From: Sulfitobacter sp043557345
Lineage (GTDB): Bacteria; Pseudomonadota; Alphaproteobacteria; Rhodobacterales; Rhodobacteraceae
Direction of reading: 5' to 3'
DNA: 64,000 nucleotides
Assembly (NCBI RefSeq): GCF_043557345.1
Contig: NZ_JBIFFV010000002.1
Location: 62,001 to 126,000, forward strand
Of this stretch, positions 31,849 through 41,596 are shown piece after piece; the first letter of the stretch is position 1; each line of letters opens with the position of its first letter. A program made the position numbers and the translations under genes. The notes beneath the pieces were generated by a model. That model was not told where the DNA came from and ran no database searches. It saw nothing but the letters and a program-made list of their open reading frames with translations.

Positions 31849-33147
31849 ATGTCAGACACACATGCTGAATCCATCGCCTTCGTGCGTGAAACCTCGCTGC
31901 CACCGGCGGCCCCGCCGGATAAGGTCGGCGGCCCGCTGAAATGGGTCAAGGACAACCTTTTCCCGACATGGGCGAATGCGATCCTGACCATTGTGGCGCT
32001 CTATTTCCTCTATCTACTGCTGTCCGGCTCTCTGCCGTGGCTGTTGAATGGCGTCTGGTCGGCAAGCAGCCTGTCGGAATGTCGCGAGATTTTGGATGGC
32101 ACGACCGGGGCTTGCTTCTCGGTGCTGAGCGAGCGCTGGCATCAATTGCTCTTTGGCTTCAAATATCCCAGCGACCAATACTGGCGTCCCACCGTCGCGC
32201 TGGTGCTGCTGTTCTTGGCCGTCGCACCCGTGCTGTTCATCGACCTGCCGCGCAAGCTGCTGCTGTTCACCGGCGTCTACCCGTTCCTTGCCTTCTGGCT
32301 GATCTGGGGCGGGCCGATCTGGGGGCCGATCTTCGCGCTGCTGGGCGTCGTGGCGGGCTATGTCGTCTATAGCCGTCTGGTGCAGAAAAGCTTTGCCATG
32401 GCGCTGGCCGGCGGCGTCGTCGCTGCGGTGATCGTCTGGTATGTCGGTGGCTTCATTGGGGAGGCGCTGCGCCCCGCATCGCCGCTGCTGCAAGCGATCC
32501 CCAGCCGTGACCTTGGTGGCTTCATGCTCAACATGATGCTGGGCATCACCTGCGTGTCGCTGTCGCTGCCCATCGGCATCGCGCTGGCGCTTGGGCGTCA
32601 GTCGCATCTGCCGATCGTCAAGGGCATCTGCGTGGTCTTCATCGAATTCGTCCGCGGCGTGCCGCTGATCACGCTGCTCTTCGTGGCGAACGTGATGCTG
32701 GCGTATTTCTTCCCGCCGGGTTCGGGCGTTGACCTCTTCATCCGCGTGGTGATCATGATCACCATGTTCTCCTCGGCCTATATCGCCGAGGTGATCCGGG
32801 GTGGCCTCGCCGCACTGCCCAAGGGCCAGTACGAGGCCGCCGACAGCCTTGGCCTCGACTATCCGCAGGCGATGCGGCTGATCATCCTGCCACAGGCGTT
32901 GAAGATCTCGATCCCGGGCATCGTCAACATCGCAGTGGGTCTGTTCAAGGACACCACGCTGGTCTCGGTGATCTCGCTGTTCGACATCATCGGCATGATC
33001 CGCGGTCCGATCCTCGCCTCGACCGACTGGAATGGCGTCTACTGGGAGCTTTTCCTCTTTGCTTCCGTGCTGTTCTTCATCGTCTGCTACGGCATTTCTC
33101 AATACTCGCAGTGGCTGGAACGCCGTCTTGCGACTGACCATCGTTAA
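31849..33147 (+). CDS. aapM: General L-amino acid ABC transporter, permease AapM
   Basis: The 432-residue membrane protein has the EAA loop YEAADSLGLDYPQAMRLIILPQALKISIPG and an extended N-terminal half, as in AapM/BztC. It starts three bases after the aapQ stop. It forms the second half of the channel. Confidence 0.94.
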   Translation: MSDTHAESIAFVRETSLPPAAPPDKVGGPLKWVKDNLFPTWANAILTIVALYFLYLLLSGSLPWLLNGVWSASSLSECREILDGTTGACFSVLSERWHQLLFGFKYPSDQYWRPTVALVLLFLAVAPVLFIDLPRKLLLFTGVYPFLAFWLIWGGPIWGPIFALLGVVAGYVVYSRLVQKSFAMALAGGVVAAVIVWYVGGFIGEALRPASPLLQAIPSRDLGGFMLNMMLGITCVSLSLPIGIALALGRQSHLPIVKGICVVFIEFVRGVPLITLLFVANVMLAYFFPPGSGVDLFIRVVIMITMFSSAYIAEVIRGGLAALPKGQYEAADSLGLDYPQAMRLIILPQALKISIPGIVNIAVGLFKDTTLVSVISLFDIIGMIRGPILASTDWNGVYWELFLFASVLFFIVCYGISQYSQWLERRLATDHR

Positions 33148-33161
33148 GGGAGGGTTCTCGC

Positions 33162-33929
33162 ATGGCTGAGACCGCACAAATGAAAGTATCCGACGAAGTC
33201 GCGATCCGTATCGAAAACATGAACAAGTGGTACGGGGCCTTCCACGTGCTCCGCGACATCGACCTGACCGTGCACCGGGGCGAGCGGATCGTGATCTGCG
33301 GGCCCTCGGGCTCGGGCAAGTCGACGCTGATCCGCTGCATCAACGCGCTCGAAGAGCATCAGAAGGGCACCATCGAGGTCGACGGCACGCTGCTGTCCTC
33401 GGACCTCAAGAACATCGACAAGATCCGCTCCGAGGTCGGCATGTGCTTCCAGCACTTCAACCTCTTCCCGCATCTGACGATCCTTGAGAACTGCACGCTG
33501 GCGCCGATCTGGGTGCGCAAGACGCCCAAGAAGGAAGCCGAGGAAACGGCGATGCATTTCCTTGAAAAGGTGAAGATCCCCGATCAGGCCAATAAGTATC
33601 CCGGCCAGCTTTCGGGCGGTCAGCAGCAGCGTGTGGCAATTGCCCGCTCGCTTTGCATGCGCCCGCGGGTCATGCTCTTCGATGAGCCGACATCGGCCCT
33701 CGACCCCGAGATGATCAAGGAGGTGCTCGACACGATGATCGAGCTTGCCGAAGAGGGCATGACCATGCTCTGCGTGACCCACGAGATGGGCTTTGCCCGT
33801 CAGGTGGCGAACCGCGTGATCTTCATGGATGAGGGCCAGATCGTTGAGCAGAACGAGCCTGAGGCCTTCTTCAACAACCCGCAAAGCCCGCGCACCCAGT
33901 TGTTCCTGAGCCAGATCCTCGGGCACTGA
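33162..33929 (+). CDS. aapP: General L-amino acid ABC transporter, ATPase AapP
   Basis: The 255-residue ATPase has Walker A GPSGSGKS (residues 47-54), the ABC signature LSGGQQQRVAIARSL, Walker B VMLFDEPTSALDPE and the switch His in CVTHEMGFA. It powers the AapQM channel. It starts 14 bases after aapM. A strong terminator follows at 33961. Confidence 0.95.
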   Translation: MAETAQMKVSDEVAIRIENMNKWYGAFHVLRDIDLTVHRGERIVICGPSGSGKSTLIRCINALEEHQKGTIEVDGTLLSSDLKNIDKIRSEVGMCFQHFNLFPHLTILENCTLAPIWVRKTPKKEAEETAMHFLEKVKIPDQANKYPGQLSGGQQQRVAIARSLCMRPRVMLFDEPTSALDPEMIKEVLDTMIELAEEGMTMLCVTHEMGFARQVANRVIFMDEGQIVEQNEPEAFFNNPQSPRTQLFLSQILGH

Positions 33930-33960
33930 GCCGCGAAAAAACGGATCAAGCTAGAACAGA

Positions 33961-33989
33961 CGCCCCGGCCATTCGGTCGGGGCGTTTGC
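33961..33989 (+). terminator. Terminator between aapP and the convergent sixA-like gene
   Basis: CGCCCCGGCC, loop ATTC, GGTCGGGGCG give a 10-bp stem with one G-U pair, followed by TTTGCG. It ends the aap operon, and the convergent gene begins its 3' end at 33993. Confidence 0.75.
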
Positions 33990-33992
33990 GTT

Positions 33993-34487
33993 TCAAACCA
34001 GTTGCTTGGGGACGGTGAAGGCGTGCAGCAGGCCGCTGCCGGGGGCCACATCGGCCCAGCTTTCAACCGCGAAATCCATCACCGTCGTCGCGCCCGAGGG
34101 GTAGCGGTCAAAGGCTTCCTGTTCGGGCGGCTGCTGCAACAGCCCTGCGGCGGCAGCGGCGATGCCGGGGTTATGTGCCACCAGCAACAGGGTGTCGCCG
34201 GTGCCGCGCTGGCGCAGGGTGGTGATGATCTGATCAGGCTCGGCGAGGTAAAGTACGCGCAGATGCTCAACCTGACAGCCCTCAGGCAGCGCCAAGCGGG
34301 CGCAGGTTTCACGGGTACGGGCCGCGGTCGAGCAGAGCGCCGCATTGGGCAGCAACGCCTCTGCGCGCAGCCAATTGCCAAGGGCTTGGGCCGCCCCACG
34401 CCCGCGGGCGTTGAGGGGGCGGTCGTGATCGCTGGTCCCATGGGACCAGTCCGATTTCGCGTGTCGCATCAGGATCAGGCGGCGCAT
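33993..34487 (-). CDS. SixA-like histidine phosphatase
   Basis: The 164-residue protein has the RHG-type motif LMRHAKSDW (Arg8, His9), Arg in TAARTRETC and the second His in LLVAHNPG (about 125), as in SixA and related single-domain histidine phosphatases. SixA removes phosphate from histidine phosphotransfer domains. The start is 67 bases from the end of argB and they share a strand. Its target is unknown. Confidence 0.88.
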   Translation of the reverse strand: MRRLILMRHAKSDWSHGTSDHDRPLNARGRGAAQALGNWLRAEALLPNAALCSTAARTRETCARLALPEGCQVEHLRVLYLAEPDQIITTLRQRGTGDTLLLVAHNPGIAAAAAGLLQQPPEQEAFDRYPSGATTVMDFAVESWADVAPGSGLLHAFTVPKQLV

Positions 34488-34553
34488 GTCACTCCTCTCA
34501 CGGCTTGGCCCATCATAGGCGCGAAGCAGGGGCAGGGGGCAAGCGCTTTGGAC

Positions 34554-35417
34554 CTAGCCCTTGCGAATGATGCTGCCCGCGCCGTGTTCGGTGAAAAGCT
34601 CCAGCAGGCAGGCATTGGGTGCGCGCCCGTCGAGGATGACCGCCGCCCGCACACCGCCTTCGAGCGCATCGAGCGCGGTTTGCACCTTGGGAATCATCCC
34701 GCCCGCAATGGTGCCATCGGCGATCATCTCGTTGATCTGGCTCGCGGTCAGGTCGGTCACAACCTCACCCTTGCCGTCCTTGACGCCCGCCACATCCGTC
34801 AGCAGCAGCAGGCGGTCGGCCTTCAGCGCGCCTGCGATGGCGCCAGCAGCGGTGTCGCCGTTGATGTTATAGGTCTCCCCCCCGCGGCCCATGCCGAGCG
34901 GCGCGATGACGGGAATGATGCCCTTGTCGGCAAAGTCCCGCAGGATGCGCGGGTTGACCTGTGTCGGGTTGCCCACGAGGCCCAGAACGGGGTCTTCGGG
35001 GTCGCAAACGATCAGGCCGCTGTCCTTGCCCGAGACACCGACCGCGCGGCCACCTTGCTCTGAAATCGCCTGCACGATCCGCGCGTTGACGAGGCCCGAA
35101 AGCACCATCTCGACCACTTCCATGGTCGCGGCATCGGTCACCCGTTTGCCGTTCACGAATTCGGATTTGATGTTCAGCCGCGCCAACATGTCGTTGATCA
35201 TCGGGCCGCCGCCATGGACGATCACCGGGTTCACCCCCACCTGCCGCATCAGCGCGACATCGCGGGCGAATTCGTCCATCGCGTCGTCGCTGCCCATCGC
35301 ATGGCCGCCCAGTTTGATGACCACGGTGGCATCGGCGTAGCGTTGCAAAAAGGGCAGAGCTTGGCTGAGGGTTTGGGCGGTGGCGATCCAGTCGCGGTTC
35401 ATGTCTTGCGTTCTCAT
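34554..35417 (-). CDS. argB: Acetylglutamate kinase
   Basis: The 287-residue protein has the ArgB motifs VVIKLGGHAMG, NPVIVHGGGPMI, and VIAPLGMG, with NINGDTAAGAIAGAL near the active site. It phosphorylates N-acetylglutamate in arginine synthesis. ATG 35417 gives MRTQDMNRDW, the common start in related bacteria; ATG 35402 is the alternative. It follows engB on the same strand. Confidence 0.95.
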   Translation of the reverse strand: MRTQDMNRDWIATAQTLSQALPFLQRYADATVVIKLGGHAMGSDDAMDEFARDVALMRQVGVNPVIVHGGGPMINDMLARLNIKSEFVNGKRVTDAATMEVVEMVLSGLVNARIVQAISEQGGRAVGVSGKDSGLIVCDPEDPVLGLVGNPTQVNPRILRDFADKGIIPVIAPLGMGRGGETYNINGDTAAGAIAGALKADRLLLLTDVAGVKDGKGEVVTDLTASQINEMIADGTIAGGMIPKVQTALDALEGGVRAAVILDGRAPNACLLELFTEHGAGSIIRKG

Positions 35418-35454
35418 CTGTTGACCCATGGGAAGCCGATAGCGGCAGGAGGTG

Positions 35455-36105
35455 CTATACCAGCGTGGCGATGATGGCACGCAGAGTAGGGATGCCCCAG
35501 CCCTTTTCCGAAGATGTCACGACAATCTCCGGGTAGGCGGCGGGGTGTTTGCTCAGCGCGTCTTTCACCTGCGACAGAATTTTCGCGCGCTCGGCCTCTT
35601 TGACCTTATCGGCCTTGGTCAGCACGACCTGAAAGGTAACGGCGGAACTGTCGAGCAGGGACATGATCTCATCATCGACCTTCTTCACCCCATGGCGCGC
35701 GTCGATCAGCACGAAGGCGCGGCGCAGGGTCTGGCGGCCCGAAAGGTATTGTTTCAGCAGACGCTGCCATTTCTCGACCACCGGCAGCGGCGCATTGGCA
35801 TAGCCATAGCCCGGCAGGTCGACGAGGTAATGCTCTTCCCCGGCGGTGAAAAAGTTGATCTCTTGGGTGCGGCCCGGCGTGTTCGACGCCCGCGCCAGCG
35901 CCTTCATCCCGGTCAGCGCGTTGATCAACGTCGATTTGCCGACGTTGGAGCGCCCGGCAAAGCAGACCTCCATCCGGTCGGGGGGCGGCAGCCCATCCAT
36001 CGCCACCACGCCTTTGACGAATGTCGTCTCACCGGCGAAAAGCATCCGGCCCTTCTCGGCGCTCGGCGCGTCGGGCTCTTCGGCGATGGTGTAGTTCACT
36101 TGCAT
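35455..36105 (-). CDS. engB: Ribosome biogenesis GTPase EngB/YsxC
   Basis: The 216-residue GTPase has G1 GRSNVGKST (residues 51-59), G3 DLPGYGYA and G4 TKADK. It works in assembly of the large ribosomal subunit. ATG 36105 overlaps the stop of the MOSC gene by one base. Confidence 0.94.
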   Translation of the reverse strand: MQVNYTIAEEPDAPSAEKGRMLFAGETTFVKGVVAMDGLPPPDRMEVCFAGRSNVGKSTLINALTGMKALARASNTPGRTQEINFFTAGEEHYLVDLPGYGYANAPLPVVEKWQRLLKQYLSGRQTLRRAFVLIDARHGVKKVDDEIMSLLDSSAVTFQVVLTKADKVKEAERAKILSQVKDALSKHPAAYPEIVVTSSEKGWGIPTLRAIIATLV

Positions 36106-36842
36106 CAGATCAGCTCCAGTTCGTCGCCCACGGCGATCTCTCCGCCGGTGGTGACGGTCAGGGTAACACCGAAATCCCGGTGACCCAATTGGTCGAGCGC
36201 GGCAAGCGTGTCGACGTCGCGCGCGCCGGTATCGGTGTTTACGGTGGTGGCCAGGCAACGGGTGATGCGTTTGGACACATGCAGCCGTACTTGGCCAATT
36301 TTCAAATCGCGCCCCAGCCAGTCGAACTCGGCCCAAGGGGCGGCGCCGTCAAACCAGATATTGCCGCGCCAGCGGGCGGTTTGCAGCGGCGCAGCTGCCA
36401 ATTCCTCGACCGCGCGATGGGAGGTGAGGCTGTTGAGCGACAGCGTCGGTTCTGCGCTGTCGGTATAGCCACGGCCATCGAGACGCAGGATATCCACCGG
36501 AGCGGCGCGGCCTTCGGTCACGAGCGGGCGCACCCAGTCGAGGAAAGCCGCCTGTTCGCGATCCGGGTGAAAGGTGATTTCCCCGCGCGTCGGGTGGCGC
36601 AGGCTGAGCATCTCAGTGGTCTCATCCAGCTCGGCTGTGATCGCCTGCAACTGCGGCGATGACGCGCCCCGGGTGAAATTCAGACAGCGCGCCCATTCTC
36701 CGGGCGCGGCTTTGGAGGCGTCATGGGCCACGGCCCAGAGCCGGTCATAGGGCATGGATTGCCCGGCGCGCAGGGTCACACGCTCAACCGTCTCGCGGCC
36801 ATGGGCCTTGAGCGGATGCCGGTTGAGCGCGGTGACCTGCAT
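36105..36842 (-). CDS. MOSC-domain protein
   Basis: The 245-residue protein has an N-terminal MOSC beta-barrel part (HPLKAHGRETVERVTLRAGQSMPYDRLWAV) and a C-terminal MOSC domain with the conserved Cys in RITRCLATTVNTDTG. MOSC domains bind the molybdenum cofactor or sulfur carriers; this one is of the YcbX-like kind. ATG 36842 overlaps the yidC stop by one base. Confidence 0.85.
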   Translation of the reverse strand: MQVTALNRHPLKAHGRETVERVTLRAGQSMPYDRLWAVAHDASKAAPGEWARCLNFTRGASSPQLQAITAELDETTEMLSLRHPTRGEITFHPDREQAAFLDWVRPLVTEGRAAPVDILRLDGRGYTDSAEPTLSLNSLTSHRAVEELAAAPLQTARWRGNIWFDGAAPWAEFDWLGRDLKIGQVRLHVSKRITRCLATTVNTDTGARDVDTLAALDQLGHRDFGVTLTVTTGGEIAVGDELELI

Positions 36843-38713
36843 CACTTTTTCGACTTGCCCGATTTGGGCTTGGCATCCGCATTGGCGGCAGCGCTCTTGG
36901 GCGTGCGCTTGAAGCCGCCTTTGATATTGCCCCAAAGGTCAGGTTTGTACCCCTGGCTGCGCATGATCAGATATTGCTGGGTGAAGGTGATCGTGTTGTT
37001 GGCGATCCAGTACACCACCAAGCCGCTCGCGAAACCGCCCAGCATGAACATGAAGACCCAAGGCATCCATGCAAAGATCATCTGCTGTGTCGGATCGGTG
37101 GGCGCCGGGTTCAGCTTTTGCTGCAGGAACATGGAGATACCCAAGAGCAGCGGCAGGATGCCGATGAAGATCAGCGCCAGCATCGAACCCGGCTCGGGCG
37201 CGGCATAGGGCAAGAGGCCCCAGAGGTTCATGATCGAGGTCGGATCGGGCGCGCTGAGGTCTTGGAACGGGCCAAAGAAGGGCGCGTGGCGCAGCTCGAT
37301 CGTGACGAAAATCACCTTGTAGAGCGAGAAGAAGATCGGGATTTGCAGCAGGATCGGCAGGCAGCCCGCCGCAGGGTTCACCTTGTTCTTCTTATAGAGC
37401 TCCATCATGCCCTGCTGCATCTTCTGCCGGTCGTCGCCCGCTTCTTTCTTCAGCTTTTCCATCTCGGGCTGAAGCTCTTTCATCCGCGCCATGGAGACGT
37501 AGGATTTATAGGCCAGCGGGAAGAGGACAGCCTTGATCAGCAGCGTCAGGCCGATGATCGCGACACCCATGTTGCCGATAAGCTTGTTCAGCTCGTGCAG
37601 CAGCCAGAAGATCGGCTTGGTCAGGAAGAAGAACCAGCCCCAGTCGATGCTGTCGATGAATTTGGCGACGCCGGAGGATTGGTAATCCTGAAGGGTTTCC
37701 CATTCCTTTGCCCCGGCGAAAAACTTGCTGGAGGTGCTCACGCTTTCGCCTGCCGCGACCGAGCGGGTCGGCTGGCGGGTAAAGGCGCGGTATGTGTCCG
37801 CGCGCGGGTCATAGGTGAGCGCCTGTTCAAAGGTTTCGCCCGCGTCGGGGATCAGCACCGCCTGCCAATAGTGATCGGTAAAGCCGACCCAGCCCTCGGT
37901 GACGCCTTCGGTAACCACGGCGGGGCGGCCCCAGGTGCTGTTCACATCGGCTTCGGCGATATCGTCCCAATCGACTTCGGCAAGTTCACCATTGGCCATG
38001 GCCACGGCGCCTTCATGCAGGATGAAGAAGCTTTTCAGGTCTTCGGGCAGCCCGTGCTGCGCGATCATGCCGAAGGGGGCCACGTTCACCGCGCCTTCGC
38101 CGTTGTTGGTTACGCTCTGGGTAATGTCGAACATATATTGGTCATCGACCGAAATGGTGCGGGTAAAGACCTGCCCGGCGCCATTGTCCCAAGTAAGGGT
38201 CACGGGGCTGTCGACGCCCAGTGTTTCGCCCTCGCTCAGGGTCCAAAGCGTATCGACACCCGGCACGGCATCGGGGGCGAGGCCCGAACCTGCGGCCCAA
38301 CCGTGCAGCGCGTAATAGGCATCGCTCGACCCTTCGGGGGAGAGCAGGGTCACGATTTCGGCATCCGCGTCGAGCGTGGTCTGGTAATCGTTCAGTTTCA
38401 GATCGTCGATCCGACCGCCCATGAGCGAGATAGAGCCGCTGACCTTGTCGGTCGCGATTGCCACGCGGGGCGCTGCCGCCAGCGCCGCGCGGCGGCCTTC
38501 GGGGGCGGCGCCTTCGCCCTCTTCCGTGCCGGGGGCGGCAGCGGTATCGGCGGTGGAGGCGGGGACGGAGGTGCCCTCGACGGTTTGGCTTACCTCGCTG
38601 CCGGGTTCCAGTGCAGGGTCGGCTTCAGGGGGCGGGAACAGAAGGAACCACACGAGGATGACGGCAAAGCTGAGCGCCGTGGCAAGGATGAGATTCTTGT
38701 TCTGTTCGTCCAT
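36842..38713 (-). CDS. yidC: Membrane protein insertase YidC
   Basis: The 623-residue protein starts MDEQNKNLILATALSFAVILVWF, has a large periplasmic P1 domain (about residues 60-350) and the conserved insertase core of five helices (GWFFFLTKPIFWLLH, NMGVAIIGLTLLIKAVLFPLAYKSY, LQIPIFFSLYKV). It inserts proteins into the inner membrane. It is in a cluster with rnpA and yidD, separated here by a GGDEF-EAL gene and ttcA. Confidence 0.96.
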   Translation of the reverse strand: MDEQNKNLILATALSFAVILVWFLLFPPPEADPALEPGSEVSQTVEGTSVPASTADTAAAPGTEEGEGAAPEGRRAALAAAPRVAIATDKVSGSISLMGGRIDDLKLNDYQTTLDADAEIVTLLSPEGSSDAYYALHGWAAGSGLAPDAVPGVDTLWTLSEGETLGVDSPVTLTWDNGAGQVFTRTISVDDQYMFDITQSVTNNGEGAVNVAPFGMIAQHGLPEDLKSFFILHEGAVAMANGELAEVDWDDIAEADVNSTWGRPAVVTEGVTEGWVGFTDHYWQAVLIPDAGETFEQALTYDPRADTYRAFTRQPTRSVAAGESVSTSSKFFAGAKEWETLQDYQSSGVAKFIDSIDWGWFFFLTKPIFWLLHELNKLIGNMGVAIIGLTLLIKAVLFPLAYKSYVSMARMKELQPEMEKLKKEAGDDRQKMQQGMMELYKKNKVNPAAGCLPILLQIPIFFSLYKVIFVTIELRHAPFFGPFQDLSAPDPTSIMNLWGLLPYAAPEPGSMLALIFIGILPLLLGISMFLQQKLNPAPTDPTQQMIFAWMPWVFMFMLGGFASGLVVYWIANNTITFTQQYLIMRSQGYKPDLWGNIKGGFKRTPKSAAANADAKPKSGKSKK

Positions 38714-39011
38714 GGGGACCGCCACCTGATGTCTTTGAATATCACGGGGGTTCAACAGAGTGCGGGGCCAAAGGTCAAGTGGAATCGGGCGGGATGAAGG
38801 GGGATGCAGGGTGGTTTTGGTCCATCTGGCATGGGTTTTGCGGAGTTTCGCCGGGGGCGGTTGCGGGGGAGCGGTGGCCCCAGCTTTGAGCGGGGCGGGG
38901 GGCGGAGAGTTTGCGGCGCTTCGCGATGCGGTGTTCTTGTTTGCTCTGGGCGCGACGGGCAACTGCCACTTCCGCAGCTTGCTGCCCCGGCCCGTGCTGA
39001 GCGCACGCCGC

Positions 39012-40553
39012 CTAGGTGGCACGCCCGTTCATGATGCGCGGCACGTCTTGCAGTTTCGCGTTGTGGCGGGCGATCCAATCGAGTGTTTGCTCAAAGGGCA
39101 TGGGGCGGGCGATGCCGAATCCCTGCACATGGTCACAGCCGAGTTGGGCGAGCAAGACATGCTCCCCCACTGTTTCCACCCCTTCGGCAAGGGTCTCAAC
39201 GCCCAGTCGCTCGGCCATGGTGAGAATGGCGCTGATCATGCGCTGCTGGTCGGGGTCGCGATCCGCCCTCATGACGAAAGAACGGTCGATCTTGATCCGG
39301 TTGACGGAAAAGCGGCGGATGGACGCGATGGAGGCATGGCCTGTGCCGAAATCGTCAAGATCGATACGGCACCCGAGCTTGCGTAGGGCGGTGATATTGC
39401 GGGTGATCACATCGTCGGCGGTTGAGGCGACGACGGTTTCCAGCACTTCGATCGCGAGCCGGTCGGGGGACAGGTCGAACCGGTCCAGTTCCCATGTGAT
39501 TTTGTCGATGAGCCGGGGGTTGGCAAGCTCGCCCCCGGCGAAATTCACCCCGATCTGGGGCACTACAGTGCCGGACCCATCCCAGGCTTTGAGGGCGGCA
39601 AAGGCGTGGTACAACATGACTTCGGCCAAACGCTCCAGCAGACCGGCCTCTTCGACGGCGGGCAGGAAATCCGAAGGGGGGATCATGCCCTGTACCGGAT
39701 GGTTCCAGCGCGCCAAGGCTTCAAAGCCGGTGATCTGGCCTGTGTCGGTTGAGATTTGCGGCTGAAACCAGGGTTGTATTTGGCCGCTGTCCAAGGCTTG
39801 CGCGACCTCTTCGCGCAGTTCGGCGCGGGTTTCTGTTTCGCGGCGCATCTGGTCGGAAAAGGCGCGAATGGAGGAGGGGCCGCGCCGCTGCGCGCTGCGC
39901 AGGGCGGTGGCGGCGGCGGCAAGCCATGCGGCGGCATCCCCATTTGGGGCGCGGGTATTAAGGCAAAAGCCGACGGAGGCCGAGAGATAGATCGTAACCC
40001 CATCCACCGAAAACGGCTCTTCCAAGGCCGCTTGCAAGCGCCCGGCCAGCTGAATGCAAAGCTCAAGATCAAGCTGACGCACCGGGGCCGTGCAGATGGC
40101 GAACCGCGCTTCTCCCACCTTGCCGATGAGATCATCGTCGCGCAGGGCGCCCTGCAATCGTTCGCCGCTTTGCCTTATGACCCTATCGGCAGCGGTCTGG
40201 CCGTGGCGTTCGACGATTTGGTCAAGCCCTTCGAGCGCAATGAAACATGTGGCCGACAAGCGCCCCCGCGATTGGGCGGTTTGAAAAACCTGTTCGGCCA
40301 GCTCCTCAAAAGCGCTGCGCTGTAGGATGCCGCCGCGCGCATCTTGGGGGGGCTGAGAATCTCCGCCAAAGCGCTGCCCGGCAAGAAAAAGAAGCGGTAG
40401 CGCGGCGGAGGCGGCGATCAGAGCCATTTCGCCGCCGATCCAAAATGCCAGCAGCATCAGCGCGGGGAGAAAGGCCAAAGCGGCCTGCCCGCTGAGCACC
40501 GCGGCGAGTGACTGGCGCAGATGCGTGAGCCCGGAAAGCCGGTGAAATGCCAT
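39012..40553 (-). CDS. Degenerate-GGDEF / intact-EAL cyclic di-GMP phosphodiesterase
   Basis: The 513-residue protein has two hydrophobic segments at residues 20-60, a degenerate GGDEF domain (GKVGEARF in place of GGDEF, so no cyclase activity is expected) and an EAL domain from FEALARWNHP onward. The EAL active-site residues are present: E in FEALARW, ETVV, DDFGTGHAS, KIDRSF and ETLAEGVET. It should break down c-di-GMP. The ATG at 40553 is preferred (MAFHRL); ATG 40580 is an alternative. Confidence 0.88.
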   Translation of the reverse strand: MAFHRLSGLTHLRQSLAAVLSGQAALAFLPALMLLAFWIGGEMALIAASAALPLLFLAGQRFGGDSQPPQDARGGILQRSAFEELAEQVFQTAQSRGRLSATCFIALEGLDQIVERHGQTAADRVIRQSGERLQGALRDDDLIGKVGEARFAICTAPVRQLDLELCIQLAGRLQAALEEPFSVDGVTIYLSASVGFCLNTRAPNGDAAAWLAAAATALRSAQRRGPSSIRAFSDQMRRETETRAELREEVAQALDSGQIQPWFQPQISTDTGQITGFEALARWNHPVQGMIPPSDFLPAVEEAGLLERLAEVMLYHAFAALKAWDGSGTVVPQIGVNFAGGELANPRLIDKITWELDRFDLSPDRLAIEVLETVVASTADDVITRNITALRKLGCRIDLDDFGTGHASIASIRRFSVNRIKIDRSFVMRADRDPDQQRMISAILTMAERLGVETLAEGVETVGEHVLLAQLGCDHVQGFGIARPMPFEQTLDWIARHNAKLQDVPRIMNGRAT

Positions 40554-40660
40554 CGCGATATCCCTTCCCAATACGCGCAATGCCTGCGCTGACGGGGGAG
40601 GGATATCGCCTTTAGGGTGTGCTGTGGGTTAACAGAACCCGCTTTTTTGCGGATTATTAT

Positions 40661-41530
40661 CTAAAATTGTTCTTGCTCTGTACTCTCAACGTTCCGCATG
40701 AGCCCGGCGAAATCGAAAAGCTTGGGATCCAGCAGATGCGAGGGGCGGGCGTTCATCAGTGCGCGGAACATGACCTGCCGACGACCGGGGCTGTTGGCCT
40801 CCCAACCGTCGAGAATCGCTTTCACTTGCTGGCGTTGAAGCCCGTCCTGCGAGCCGCAAAGGTCGCAGGGAATGATCGGGTAGTTCATGGCCGTGGCAAA
40901 ACGCTCGCAATCGCTTTCCGCAACATGGGCAAGGGGGCGGTAGACGAAAAGATCCCCCTCTTCGTTAACCAACTTGGGCGGCATGGTCGCCAGTCGTCCG
41001 CCATGGAAAAGGTTCATGAAGAAGGTTTCGAGGATGTCATCCCGGTGATGCCCCAGCACCACGGCAGAGCAGCCTTCCTCCCGCGCGATCCGATAGAGAT
41101 TGCCCCGGCGCAGGCGGGAGCAAAGCGCGCAGAAGGTGCGCCCGGCGGGGATCTTGTCCATCACGATCGAATAGGTGTCTTGATATTCGATGCGATGCGG
41201 CACGCCCATCTTTTCAAGGAATTCCGGCAGCACGGTCGCCGGGAAATTCGGCTGGCCTTGGTCGAGGTTGCAGGCCAAAAGCTCGACCGGCAGCAGGCCG
41301 CGCCATTGCAATTCATGCAGAACCGCCAGCAGGGTATAGCTGTCCTTGCCGCCCGACAGGCAGACCAGCCATTTGGGCTTGGGCGCGTCTTGGGCCGTCG
41401 GCTCGACCATGCCGTATTGTTCGATCGCCTCGCGGGTCATGCGGACGATGCGTTTGCGCAGTTTCTTGAACTCGGTGCTTTGTGGTGCACCGGCAAAGAG
41501 GGGGTGAATCTCGTCGGTTTCGTCCAGCAT
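40661..41530 (-). CDS. ttcA: tRNA 2-thiocytidine biosynthesis protein TtcA
   Basis: The 289-residue protein has the PP-loop SGGKDSYTLL (about residues 58-67) and two CxxC pairs, CALC (about 132) and CDLC (about 223), which hold the Fe-S cluster. TtcA makes 2-thiocytidine at position 32 of some tRNAs. It lies between yidD and the EAL gene on the minus strand. Confidence 0.94.
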   Translation of the reverse strand: MLDETDEIHPLFAGAPQSTEFKKLRKRIVRMTREAIEQYGMVEPTAQDAPKPKWLVCLSGGKDSYTLLAVLHELQWRGLLPVELLACNLDQGQPNFPATVLPEFLEKMGVPHRIEYQDTYSIVMDKIPAGRTFCALCSRLRRGNLYRIAREEGCSAVVLGHHRDDILETFFMNLFHGGRLATMPPKLVNEEGDLFVYRPLAHVAESDCERFATAMNYPIIPCDLCGSQDGLQRQQVKAILDGWEANSPGRRQVMFRALMNARPSHLLDPKLFDFAGLMRNVESTEQEQF

Positions 41531-41596
41531 CGTCGGTCTCTCACTATCAGCTTGGCTTCACCTAGGGCATTTTGCCCCTTTGCCGCAAGCGCGGCG

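Noticed and set aside
36974..38797. A 607-codon frame opposite yidC
   Set aside because: It is a mirror of the high-GC third-position pattern of yidC, with no family motif and a His/Arg/Gln-rich composition typical of antisense frames.
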